From NCBI RefSeq assembly GCF_039941195.1, contig NZ_JBDVFA010000010.1:11894-75893 (forward strand): a stretch of DNA of 64,000 nt, read 5' to 3'. A program made the position numbers and the translations under genes. Source of the DNA: Aurantibacter_A sp039941195. Its GTDB lineage: Bacteria > Bacteroidota > Bacteroidia > Flavobacteriales > Flavobacteriaceae. Every line of letters begins with the position of its first letter. Position 1 is the first letter of the stretch. Under the pieces are notes generated by a model. It ran no database searches and was not told the DNA's origin. It was given only the letters and a program-made list of their open reading frames with translations. This document shows positions 18,071 through 26,137 of the stretch, piece by piece.

Positions 18071-18961
18071 ATGATAAATCTAAAATTTAAAATAGGCATG
18101 TTAAGTATTTTCCTTGCCTTAACGAGTATCTCCTGTAGTAACGATGATTCTGAAGACACTCCAATGGACACAACCACCAATTTAACTCTTAACCTATCCG
18201 GCTTGGAAGACCTTGGAGATGATTATTTATATGAAGGATGGGTTATTGTTGATGGTTCACCTATTTCAACAGGAACCTTCTCGGTAGATGCCAATGGTAG
18301 TCTTTCTCAAACTCAATTTGAAATGGATAATCAAGTATTAGATGAGGCAACAACATTTGTACTTTCTATTGAGCCTAACCCAGATCCATCACCAACTCCT
18401 GCGGATACTAAAATATTCGTCGGTAATTTCGATGGGAATACAGCTAATTTAGGGACAGGAACTGTAGCGCCGTCTTTTGAATCACTTTCCGGCAAATTTA
18501 TTATAGCTGCGCCAACAGGTACTGGCGCTGATAATGAAAAATATAGTGGCGTATGGTTTTTAGATAATAGCTCAGGAAGTGCAATCGCAGGTTTAGATTT
18601 GCCTGAATTAGAAGCGGGATGGAAATATGAGGGATGGATAGTAGTAGATGGAGTACCATTAACTACTGGAACTTTTACATCTACTGAGGGCTCCGATGAA
18701 GGTGCTCCTTTTAGTGGCACTAATCCAGGACCGATGTATCCGGGTGAAGATTTTCTTCAGAATGCACCGGATAATGTAGTGTTTCCAACAGACGTTCGAG
18801 GTAAAATTGCTGTAATTAGTATTGAGCCTTTCCCAGATAATAGCCCTGCTCCATTTACTTTAAAGCCACTTGCCGGCATGGTTGCAGAAGATGCAATAGG
18901 AGTACAAGAGATTGTAAGTAATGTGACTGCTAGTTTTCCTAGTGGTTTTGTAACTCGATAA
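18071..18961 (+). CDS. Lipoprotein with two anti-sigma-factor C-terminal-like (RskA-C) repeats
   Basis: 296 residues with a lipobox TSISC (Cys22). Two copies of one module follow, about 40-140 and 175-285: YEGWVIVDGSPISTGTF then FVLSIEPNPDPSP in the first, YEGWIVVDGVPLTTGTF then IAVISIEPFPDNSP in the second. This resembles the extracytoplasmic C-terminal domain of RskA-type anti-sigma factors, but there is no cytoplasmic anti-sigma part, no membrane helix and no adjacent sigma gene, so it should not be called an anti-sigma factor. It shares promoter layout with the Spondin_N gene and is probably co-regulated. Confidence 0.65.
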   Translation: MINLKFKIGMLSIFLALTSISCSNDDSEDTPMDTTTNLTLNLSGLEDLGDDYLYEGWVIVDGSPISTGTFSVDANGSLSQTQFEMDNQVLDEATTFVLSIEPNPDPSPTPADTKIFVGNFDGNTANLGTGTVAPSFESLSGKFIIAAPTGTGADNEKYSGVWFLDNSSGSAIAGLDLPELEAGWKYEGWIVVDGVPLTTGTFTSTEGSDEGAPFSGTNPGPMYPGEDFLQNAPDNVVFPTDVRGKIAVISIEPFPDNSPAPFTLKPLAGMVAEDAIGVQEIVSNVTASFPSGFVTR

Positions 18962-18999
18962 ACTTGTCCTCATCAAAATTCAAAAGAGTATAAAATATA

Positions 19000-19035
19000 A
19001 AACTCCGATATTTCACAATATCGGAGTTTCTATTT
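19000..19035. terminator. Bidirectional terminator between convergent genes
   Basis: A perfect 13-base stem (19000-19012 with 19017-19029) with a 4-base loop lies between the stop of the RskA-C-like gene and the stop of the convergent membrane-protein gene. T-rich flanks on both strands fit use in both directions. Confidence 0.85.
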
Positions 19036-19054
19036 GTAAATAATCCATAGTATT

Positions 19055-19537
19055 TTATTCCCATGAATCTATGTGTTGGTTTAAATCATCAAATTCATAT
19101 GGTCCCACTTTATCTTTTCTGTACTTAAATGCTAATAATGTTAAACAAATTAGTGTCACATATAAAAGGAGTATTATAATCCCAACAGGAATAAAGGTTC
19201 CGGGTATAACATGATTTTCATACTGTCCATAACTAAATAGTATAGAAAGCGTACTGAAAAACTTAAAGACATAAACTACTAAAATCGCATAGAGTGCATA
19301 TTCTAAATTCCTCATTTTAGGATCAGCTACTTCTTCTTCTTTTATTTTGAACCATAATACATACAAAAATCCAAAATGGACTAGTGTAAGCAATGGAAAA
19401 ATATAATTATCAAATTTGAAAAAGTAAAACTTGTTTGTATATAAGCCGTAAAAATTAAAAATGATTAGTATAGCCAAAATTGACACTGTCATCACTAATA
19501 TGCGTCTCCACGGCAATATTCGTAAAATTGAATTCAT
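19055..19537 (-). CDS. Hypothetical four-helix membrane protein
   Basis: 160 residues that I do not recognise. Four hydrophobic segments are visible (about 13-33, 43-63, 82-104, 117-137), with a basic N-terminus (LPWRR) and an acidic, soluble C-terminal tail. Composition and layout are those of a small inner-membrane protein. It stands alone, between a terminator on one side and a 179-base spacer on the other. The coding call rests on length, hydrophobicity pattern and the good fit between genes. Confidence 0.7.
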   Translation of the reverse strand: MNSILRILPWRRILVMTVSILAILIIFNFYGLYTNKFYFFKFDNYIFPLLTLVHFGFLYVLWFKIKEEEVADPKMRNLEYALYAILVVYVFKFFSTLSILFSYGQYENHVIPGTFIPVGIIILLLYVTLICLTLLAFKYRKDKVGPYEFDDLNQHIDSWE

Positions 19538-19716
19538 AGTAAAGTAGGTTATAAGGCTTGGGGAACCTTGTGGTTTATTTTAAAAAACGTGCCCATATAA
19601 CGTTTATTTTATTTTTTCGATAAAGTGCGTAAATGTAAGATTTTACACTAAAACAGTACAATAAACAGCCTCTTTATCGTCAAGGGGTTAATAAAAAAGG
19701 ATACTTTACAAATTAT

Positions 19717-20154
19717 TTATAATATCCATTGTTTGCTATCTGATAGTCTAGCAAAAAAGACTAGTGCTACCGCTATTATAATAACCATAATTGGCAGCAA
19801 CATTGCAGCTCCACCATATACTTCATAGGTATTACTAAGGAATTTCATGTAAATCTGTTGCCCTATAACACCTAAAAGTGAAACTAATAAAACGGGGCGT
19901 GCCCATTTTTTTCTCATTAATAAAAATACACAACCCAACGCACCAGCCCAAACGGCTATCGCATAGCACGCCGTAACCCATGCAGGTTGAGCTTCATGTA
20001 ATTCTCGTTGTGCTTGTGTTAGTGCTTCTAAATCTTCTATAGACATAAAGGCGTCGGCTAAGTAAGCACCAACTCCCATTAAATTCCATAATAATCCAAT
20101 GACGGAGATAATCCAAAACCACAGCGGTGGTTTTACTCTTAAGGTATTTTCCAT
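19717..20154 (-). CDS. Conserved small membrane protein (often labelled 'sugar transporter' without support)
   Basis: 145 residues with four membrane helices (about 10-33, 58-79, 84-103, 112-135). The phrases PPLWFWIISVIGLLWNLMGVGAY at the start and WVTACYAIAVWAGALGCVFLLMRKKWA in the middle are typical of a conserved proteobacterial/Bacteroidetes family that databases sometimes name sugar transporter. Nothing in the sequence supports sugar transport, so I leave function open. It is monocistronic and divergent from the TruA-like gene, with 84 bases between the starts. Confidence 0.75.
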   Translation of the reverse strand: MENTLRVKPPLWFWIISVIGLLWNLMGVGAYLADAFMSIEDLEALTQAQRELHEAQPAWVTACYAIAVWAGALGCVFLLMRKKWARPVLLVSLLGVIGQQIYMKFLSNTYEVYGGAAMLLPIMVIIIAVALVFFARLSDSKQWIL

Positions 20155-20238
20155 ATAAGGTTGGTTTTAGTTAGTTAAACTCTTTACAAAATACAAAAAA
20201 TTGATTTAGTTTCGAATTTTCGCGTAATCCAGCATGCT

Positions 20239-21027
20239 ATGAGTGATAAATATGTGTATTATTTGGTACGAATCCAATTTCTAGGTTTTCGCTTTAGTGG
20301 ATGGCAAAAGCAACCAAATCAAAAAACTATAGAAGGAATGCTTTTGAAAACCTTAAAATTTATTCTTCCAAATAGAAAGCTTAAGATTTTGGGAGCTGGC
20401 AGAACAGATGCAAAAGTTTCCTCTTTAAATGGTGCTTTTGAAATATACCTCGAAGGGACACCTATTCCAAATTTAGAAATTTTTAAAAATATTTTTAATC
20501 TTAATTTACCTTCTGATATTAAGATACTTAGTATGGTTGAAAAGAATGAAAACTTTAATGTTATAAAAGATGTAAAATTAAAAGAATATGTTTATTTATT
20601 TTCTTTTGGAACAAAGAATCATCCTTTTGCAGCCCCGTTCATTACAAATATTCAAGAAGATTTAAATTTTGAATTAATGGTTGAAACTGCAACATTATTT
20701 GCAGGAAAGAACGATTTTTCAGCCTATACCGTTAAACAAAGTAAAAATAAGAATAACATCCGCGAGGTAGTTTCTTGCTACATCCAAGAAAACAATATTT
20801 TAAAGGCTAATTTTTTTCCAGAAAAGAGCTATGCATTACATATTAAAGCCAATGGATTTGTACGCTATCAAGTACGGATGATTATGGGCGCACTTATACA
20901 ACTAGGAAAAGGTGAAATTGATTTAAAGATCATTGAGCAGTCATTAATGCCAAACAACAACATTGAACTTACTTATGTAGCGCCAGGGTCTGGTTTGCTT
21001 TTAAATCAGTTAGATTTTAGGGAATAG
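20239..21027 (+). CDS. TruA-family tRNA pseudouridine synthase, divergent paralogue
   Basis: 262 residues. The catalytic block reads GAGRTDAKVSS (52-62) with the essential Asp57 present; canonical TruA has RTDAGVHA, so the two residues after DA are changed (Gly to Lys, His to Ser). Other TruA landmarks are present: GFRFSGWQKQPNQKTIEG near 16-33, a CNFDFSAYT-like GKNDFSAYTVKQ segment near 156-167, and FVRYQVRMIMGALIQLGKG near 212-230. It likely converts U38-40 in tRNA anticodon arms, or a related uridine in a different RNA if it is a neofunctionalised copy. It converges on cysM with 7 bases between stops. Confidence 0.85.
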   Translation: MSDKYVYYLVRIQFLGFRFSGWQKQPNQKTIEGMLLKTLKFILPNRKLKILGAGRTDAKVSSLNGAFEIYLEGTPIPNLEIFKNIFNLNLPSDIKILSMVEKNENFNVIKDVKLKEYVYLFSFGTKNHPFAAPFITNIQEDLNFELMVETATLFAGKNDFSAYTVKQSKNKNNIREVVSCYIQENNILKANFFPEKSYALHIKANGFVRYQVRMIMGALIQLGKGEIDLKIIEQSLMPNNNIELTYVAPGSGLLLNQLDFRE

Positions 21028-21034
21028 TAAGCGT

Positions 21035-21919
21035 CTATTCAAATAGGTTAGAGGAGAGGTAACGATCACCCCGATCGCAAACAATAGTAACAATAGTGCC
21101 TTTCTCTAGTTTTTCAGCTAATCTTAAGGCTACAGTAGCTGCCCCACCGCTGCTCATTCCAGAGAAAATACCTTCGTTAATTGCTAATTTTTTAGCAGTC
21201 GAAATAGCTTCTTCTCGGCTAACCTCAAACACCTGATCCACTTTATTTTTATCAAATATTTTTGGTAAATATTCTTCAGGCCATTTTCTAATGCCTGGTA
21301 TACTACTGCCGTCAGTAGGTTGAACTCCAACAATTTGCACATTAGAATTTTGCTCTTTTAGGTAGGTAGAAGTACCCATTATTGTGCCCGTAGTGCCCAT
21401 AGCAGATACAAAGTGCGTAATTTCACCTTTTGTATCTTTCCAAATTTCTGGCCCTGTACTTTTATAATGCGCCTTCCAGTTATTATCGTTTGCAAATTGG
21501 TTTATCATAACATAACCACTTTCAACAACTTTTTTTTCAGCATAATCTCTAGCGCCTTCAATTCCGATATCAGCACTAGTTAGCGTAACTTTTGCGCCGT
21601 ATGCACGCATCGTTTGTACCCGCTCTTTAGTGGCGTTTTCTGGCATCACCAGTTCTATGTCCAAACCATAGATTCCGGCTATCATAGCTAATGCAATGCC
21701 GGTATTGCCGCTTGTAGCTTCAATTAATTTGGAATCCTCCTTAATAGACCCATCCTCAAGGCCACTTTTAATCATATTCAAAGCTGCTCTGTCCTTTACA
21801 CTACCACCAGGGTTGTGCCCTTCTAATTTAAAGAACAATCTAACATTAGGATTCGTGTTTAAAACTTTTGATTCAACCAAGGGTGTATTTCCAATTAAAT
21901 CTAAAATTGAATTAGGCAT
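21035..21919 (-). CDS. cysM: Cysteine synthase B (O-acetylserine sulfhydrylase)
   Basis: 294 residues of the PLP fold-type II family. The PLP lysine is Lys42 in GGSVKDRAA; the substrate loop is EATSGNTGIA and the phosphate-binding region is SAMGTTGTIMG. The CysM-type stretch GSSIPGIRKWPEEYLPKIF separates it from CysK. It makes cysteine from O-acetylserine and sulfide (or thiosulfate, as known for some CysM). The start overlaps the end of the serine acetyltransferase gene by 8 bases, so the two steps of cysteine synthesis are encoded as a coupled pair. Confidence 0.93.
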   Translation of the reverse strand: MPNSILDLIGNTPLVESKVLNTNPNVRLFFKLEGHNPGGSVKDRAALNMIKSGLEDGSIKEDSKLIEATSGNTGIALAMIAGIYGLDIELVMPENATKERVQTMRAYGAKVTLTSADIGIEGARDYAEKKVVESGYVMINQFANDNNWKAHYKSTGPEIWKDTKGEITHFVSAMGTTGTIMGTSTYLKEQNSNVQIVGVQPTDGSSIPGIRKWPEEYLPKIFDKNKVDQVFEVSREEAISTAKKLAINEGIFSGMSSGGAATVALRLAEKLEKGTIVTIVCDRGDRYLSSNLFE

Positions 21920-22703
21920 GCGGAAGAGTTTTTATTTTAATCTCAGGAGTATGGAATACGGTAGAATGTGCTGGTACGGAAGCAGTAATCCAGGCATTAC
22001 CTCCAATTATACTGTTCTCGCCAATTATAGTCTCACCACCTAAAATAGTAGCATTCGCGTAAATGGTTACGTTATTCTCTATAGTCGGGTGCCTTTTTGT
22101 TTTCTGTAAATGTTTTGCCACGTAAAGCCCGCCTAAGGTAACTCCTTGGTAGATTTTTACATTATTTTTAATTATAGCAGTTTCTCCAATAACAATTCCA
22201 GTACCATGGTCTACATGGAAAGAGCTGCCAATTGTAGCTCCAGGGTTTATATCCACTCCCGTTTGTCTATGTGCATATTCAGTCATTAAACGTGGTACTA
22301 GCGGAAAACCCTCTAAAAATAGTTCATGTGCCAATCTGTAAATAGCGATGGCATAAAAACCAGGGTAAGCCATATAAACCTCTTCAATAGACAGTGAAGC
22401 AGGATCACAATTAACGGTGGCCTCCGCATCAAGGTTAAGACTTTCTAGCACTTCCGGTAATTTTACTACGTAATTCTCCCATAATTTTTTACAAGGCTTG
22501 TCGACCTCCCAACAAGCCAATTGAACTAGAACATCAAATTCTTGCTCTAATTTATCTAGATTCTCATCAACAGGAGTATCTATGTCGAAGAGCGTGTAAA
22601 AAAGAAGATTTGTAAACGATTCTACACGCTCTTTTAATGCAAAGCGCAGATTAGGCTGTTTCTTGTGTTTATTAATGCTATCAATTACTGACTGACGATT
22701 CAT
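21912..22703 (-). CDS. cysE: Serine O-acetyltransferase
   Basis: I choose the ATG at 22703 (MNRQSVIDSINKH); an earlier in-frame ATG would add 13 residues that look non-homologous. 263 residues: a helical N-terminal part (1-125) and a left-handed beta-helix of hexapeptide repeats (about 150-255) with HVDHGTGIVIGETA, which carries the catalytic Asp-His, and GVTLGG. It acetylates serine with acetyl-CoA. It lacks the usual short C-terminal Ile tail motif of enterobacterial CysE, ending in IKTLPHA, but ends beyond the helix as expected. It is the first gene of the cysE-cysM operon. Confidence 0.92.
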   Translation of the reverse strand: MNRQSVIDSINKHKKQPNLRFALKERVESFTNLLFYTLFDIDTPVDENLDKLEQEFDVLVQLACWEVDKPCKKLWENYVVKLPEVLESLNLDAEATVNCDPASLSIEEVYMAYPGFYAIAIYRLAHELFLEGFPLVPRLMTEYAHRQTGVDINPGATIGSSFHVDHGTGIVIGETAIIKNNVKIYQGVTLGGLYVAKHLQKTKRHPTIENNVTIYANATILGGETIIGENSIIGGNAWITASVPAHSTVFHTPEIKIKTLPHA

Positions 22704-22867
22704 AATATTACTATTGTATTCCAAAATTAACCAATAATTCAAAACATAAGTCCTGAAAAGGTTAACTTTAGCTTAAAAGAAAACTACAGCTATCCAAAAT
22801 ATGCCAATATTCACAGTATTCTTAAAGAATTTCCCTGTAAGTATTAAAATATAATATCCTTAGACGA

Positions 22868-23545
22868 ATGAAAAATACGGGCCTTACTTTCGAAACCTTA
22901 GCTTTTTTAAAACAGCTTGAAAAGAATAATAATAGAGAATGGTTTGCGGAACGTAAAACAATATTCAAAGAGCACGAAGCAGGTTTTAAATCTTTTATGA
23001 GTGATTTAAAAGACCAACTGTTATTTCATGATGAAATTGAAAAGACAAAGGTTTTTAGAATATATAGAGATGTGCGATTTTCTAAAAACAAGACGCCTTA
23101 CAAATCAAATCTTGCAGGTTCATTTACTAGAAGTGGTGCTAGACTTAGAGGTGGTTATTATGTTCACATTCAACCAAATAAAAGCTTTATTGCTGTGGGT
23201 TTTTGGCAACCTAATAAAGAGGATTTACTCCGAATTCGTAAAGAATTGGAAACCGACGCCGAAGCGTTTAGAAAGGTAATCTCAGATAATAGTTTACATC
23301 AAAACTGGGGAGGAATTGTTGGTGATGAGCTTAAAACCGCTCCTAAAGGTTTTGATAAAGAACATGTTGCAATTGATTTAATACGGAAAAAGCAATATAT
23401 TTTTACGAAATCATTTAGTGATGCTGAGGTTATATCTAAAGACTTTATCAATCAAATTGACACTTCTTTTAAGTCAATACGGCCTTTTTTTGATTTAATG
23501 AGCGATATTTTAACAACAAACCTAAATGGTGAGTCGCTATTATAA
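22868..23545 (+). CDS. DUF2461 (TIGR02453) family protein
   Basis: 225 residues, soluble. It shows the family pattern in order: LTFETLAFLKQLEKNNNREWFAERK (5-29), VFRIYRDVRFSKNKTPYKSN (about 62-81), GGYYVHIQPNKSFIAVGFWQP (about 95-115) and a C-terminal SIRPFFDLM. Function is unknown for the whole family. Length fits. Its stop overlaps the stop region of the convergent gene by 6 bases. Confidence 0.88.
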   Translation: MKNTGLTFETLAFLKQLEKNNNREWFAERKTIFKEHEAGFKSFMSDLKDQLLFHDEIEKTKVFRIYRDVRFSKNKTPYKSNLAGSFTRSGARLRGGYYVHIQPNKSFIAVGFWQPNKEDLLRIRKELETDAEAFRKVISDNSLHQNWGGIVGDELKTAPKGFDKEHVAIDLIRKKQYIFTKSFSDAEVISKDFINQIDTSFKSIRPFFDLMSDILTTNLNGESLL

Positions 23546-23950
23546 AGCAATCTCTTCAATTTCAAGGAGCTGCACTTGGTCCTTAATTCTATTAACTACC
23601 ATATTCATCATACGCTTATTTAGCTTTGATGAATTTTGTATATAAAACTCATATTCTTCTAACGTAAATTGCCCAATGACCATACCTTTAAGGGAGTTTC
23701 TGAACTTAATATCTTTCTGTATGGCATTCTCAATGAATAATAATCGTTTCTCTATCGATAATTGATAAAACGAATTTTTGTGTTTTACGATATAATTACG
23801 AAAGGCAGCAATTAAAAGGAAGTTTTGCAATTTAATAACCGGTCGAAGCGTATTATTTTGAAAATGTTCTTCAGAGGAAATGGTGTCAAATACCTTTATT
23901 TTAGAAATTTCTGGTCTTATTTTCAAAATATTGTTAGAACGTTCATTCAT
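23540..23950 (-). CDS. Conserved hypothetical protein of flavobacteria
   Basis: 136 residues, predicted all-helical and soluble, with no signal peptide. The middle part (TLRPVIKLQNFLLIAAF, near 34-50, and IQKDIKFRNSLKGMVIGQFT, near 78-97) is a pattern I associate with a conserved Bacteroidetes family that is sometimes mislabelled glyoxalase; there are no metal-binding residues in a vicinal-oxygen-chelate arrangement to support that name. The final bases overlap the convergent DUF2461 gene by 6. Function unknown. Confidence 0.7.
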   Translation of the reverse strand: MNERSNNILKIRPEISKIKVFDTISSEEHFQNNTLRPVIKLQNFLLIAAFRNYIVKHKNSFYQLSIEKRLLFIENAIQKDIKFRNSLKGMVIGQFTLEEYEFYIQNSSKLNKRMMNMVVNRIKDQVQLLEIEEIAL

Positions 23951-24248
23951 TTTTCCAAAGGTTTCTTAAAGATACTAGTTAAGATATGTTTGGTTTAGTT
24001 TGTTTACCGCGAGTTTTCAACGAGGTTATGAACAAAAACATAATATTTACATAAACTACTATTATATAATGATTTATATGTTGTTGTTTAAAGTTATTAT
24101 ATCATAAACACCATAATTTTATTTGGAATTATTAATTAATCCTTCAAATCAAAATAGTAATCCATATCAATTAAGTTACAGTTAAAAAAACGATTAGCTT
24201 AAATTTACACACTTATACAAATCACATTTATAATTTAATAAGTACAGC

Positions 24249-24635
24249 ATGAGATTTCATACAAGAAAATGGGTTAAGCCAGAAGATTTAAATGCAAATG
24301 GCACCTTATTCGGAGGTAAATTGTTGGCATGGATTGATGAAGAAGCAGCTCTTTATTGTATTGTTCAACTCGAAAACAAGAAGATTGTCACTAAATTTAT
24401 GTCTGAGATAAACTTTGTTAGCGCCCCATTACAGGGAGATATTGTTGAAATAGGTATTGAAATTGTAAAATTTGGTAAAACATCTTTAACCTTAAAATCA
24501 GAAGTGAGAAATATGATGACCAGAGAGACCGTTTTAATGGTTGAAAACATTATAATGGTAAACTTGGGCGATGATGGTAAACCAGCGGTACACGGTAAAA
24601 CAGAAGTAGAATTCGTTAAAGACAGACTAGCTTAG
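24249..24635 (+). CDS. Acyl-CoA thioesterase, hotdog fold (YciA-like)
   Basis: 128 residues. The hotdog pattern is clear: NANGTLFGGKLLAWIDEEAA (residues 15-34), with the catalytic-region Asn/Gly and Asp of the acyl-CoA thioesterase group, followed by the strands KFMSEINFVSAPLQGDIVEIG and SLTLKSEVRN. It hydrolyses acyl-CoA to free acid and CoA in the cytoplasm; chain-length preference is not visible. Only 3 bases separate its stop from that of the convergent dipeptidase gene. A 298-base AT-rich spacer without visible genes precedes it. Confidence 0.85.
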   Translation: MRFHTRKWVKPEDLNANGTLFGGKLLAWIDEEAALYCIVQLENKKIVTKFMSEINFVSAPLQGDIVEIGIEIVKFGKTSLTLKSEVRNMMTRETVLMVENIIMVNLGDDGKPAVHGKTEVEFVKDRLA

Positions 24636-24638
24636 GTG

Positions 24639-25940
24639 CTAATTATTTTGAATTTGCGCTGCAATGGCTTGAACTTCGTCCAAGACTCTTAATAAATTAC
24701 CACCCCAAAGTTTTTCAATTTCATCTTCGCTATAACCACGTTTAACTAGCTCTAAAGTTACGTTTAAGGTTTCAGAGGCGTCTGACCAGCCAGCAATGCC
24801 GCCACCTCCATCAAAGTCCGAGCTAATGCCTACATGGTCGATTCCAATCAATTTAACCATGTAGTCAATATGATTTACAAAATCTGAAACGTCTACGGCA
24901 GGAGGTACATCGGTTTTATTTATAACTGATTCCTTACCAATGGTCATCACATTGCGGTAGTTTTCTAAAAATGATTTTTTCTGCTCATCTGTTAGTGACC
25001 CAAATTTTGATCTATCATACCAATCAACTCCAATAGAATCGGCTACTTTCTGATATACAGATTTCATATATTCAGCATACTTGTCGTTCTTTTCTGTATT
25101 TAAATAGGATGAAAATGCGACCGTTTGAACCACCCCTCCATTCTCTTTCATAAGTAATAATTGCTCATCATCTAAATTTCTACTATGATTACACAATGCT
25201 CTAGCTGAAGAATGAGAAGCTATTATCGGTGCTTTTGATAAGGAAATCATTTGTTTCATAGATTCTTTAGATGGATGAGACACATCAATCATAATACCTA
25301 ATCTATTCATCTCTTTTACAGCATCTTCACCTAATTTACTTAAACCATTATGTAACCATTCGTTATTCTCTTCTCCAGTATGAGAATCGCAAAATTGGCT
25401 ATGCCCATTATGAGATAGAGAGATATAGCGAGCACCAAGTTCATAGTATTTTTCAATATTAGCTAAATCTTCTCCAATAGGATAAGCATTCTCAACACCA
25501 ATCATGGCCACCTTTTTACCTTTTGATTGTATTTCTCTTACTTCATTAGAATTCATTGCTAAATCAATTTTATCAGGTGCAATTTCTTCACAAAGTCTAT
25601 GAATAGCATCGAATTTAGCCATGGCATTATCAGATGCTTTTTTATATCCTTCAGCGTCTAAATCCCCTTGGCCAGTATATACAATTAGCCAAGCGACATC
25701 AAGTCCGCCTTCTTTCATTTTTGGAAGATTTATCTGAGTTTCTAGACGTTGCGAATAGTTAATACTGTCCGTAAAATTTTTGACATTTATGTCATCATGC
25801 GTGTCAATTGTAATTACCTCATCGTGAATTCGTTTCGCTTTTTCCTCAATGTTTTCCTTTAGCTCCTTAACATTGGTTTTTTTATTCTCTTGACAAGAAA
25901 GAATTAATAATATACAGAAAAGTAGTACAGAATTCCTCAT
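24639..25940 (-). CDS. Membrane dipeptidase family M19 lipoprotein
   Basis: I choose the ATG at 25940 because it gives a lipoprotein signal (LILSC, Cys16); an upstream in-frame start adds 44 residues and hides the signal. 433 residues with M19 zinc-site motifs in order: IDTHDD (HxD), VENAYPIG (bridging Glu), SLSHNGHSQF, IDVSHPS, ASHSSARALCNHSRN, and GISSDFDGGGG. M19 enzymes cleave dipeptides, including D-amino-acid-containing ones, and some beta-lactams. The lipid anchor places it in the cell envelope, where it may recycle peptidoglycan-derived or dietary dipeptides. Confidence 0.92.
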   Translation of the reverse strand: MRNSVLLFCILLILSCQENKKTNVKELKENIEEKAKRIHDEVITIDTHDDINVKNFTDSINYSQRLETQINLPKMKEGGLDVAWLIVYTGQGDLDAEGYKKASDNAMAKFDAIHRLCEEIAPDKIDLAMNSNEVREIQSKGKKVAMIGVENAYPIGEDLANIEKYYELGARYISLSHNGHSQFCDSHTGEENNEWLHNGLSKLGEDAVKEMNRLGIMIDVSHPSKESMKQMISLSKAPIIASHSSARALCNHSRNLDDEQLLLMKENGGVVQTVAFSSYLNTEKNDKYAEYMKSVYQKVADSIGVDWYDRSKFGSLTDEQKKSFLENYRNVMTIGKESVINKTDVPPAVDVSDFVNHIDYMVKLIGIDHVGISSDFDGGGGIAGWSDASETLNVTLELVKRGYSEDEIEKLWGGNLLRVLDEVQAIAAQIQNN

Positions 25941-26074
25941 AATAAATGGTTTAGACCTACAAATTAAGCCATTTGACAACATAAAGTAGTGGGTAGGTAA
26001 CATTTTATTGTGATAATTGCCTGAATAGGTGATTTTTGAGTAACCAATCCCTGTTACTAGCAATGTTTTCATTA

Positions 26075-26106
26075 GGTGAGCGTCACCAACTCAAAATTTT
26101 ATTTTG
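26075..26106 (+). promoter_or_regulatory. Candidate promoter and operator of the six-gene polysaccharide operon
   Basis: A GC-rich perfect inverted repeat GGTGA-GCG-TCACC (26075-26087) stands in an otherwise AT-rich spacer. Eleven bases after it is TTATTTTG (26099-26106), a -7-like element 31 bases before the likely start codon. The repeat would overlap the -33 position, a natural place for an activator or repressor. Confidence 0.35.
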
Positions 26107-26137
26107 ATTTAACTAAATAACAAAAATCAAGTCCCCC

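Noticed and set aside
18071..18961. Anti-sigma factor
   Set aside because: It has two RskA-C-like modules but no cytoplasmic anti-sigma domain, no membrane helix and no sigma gene beside it.
19618..19679. CGATAAAG...CTTTATCG inverted repeat 46 bases apart between two membrane-protein genes
   Set aside because: Eight-base arms over a long AT-rich loop are likely by chance and no T run or conserved structure supports a function.
19717..20154. Sugar transporter
   Set aside because: A 145-aa four-helix protein with no transporter motif; the name is an inherited database label.
23540..23950. Glyoxalase
   Set aside because: No vicinal-oxygen-chelate pattern or metal ligands; predicted all-helical.
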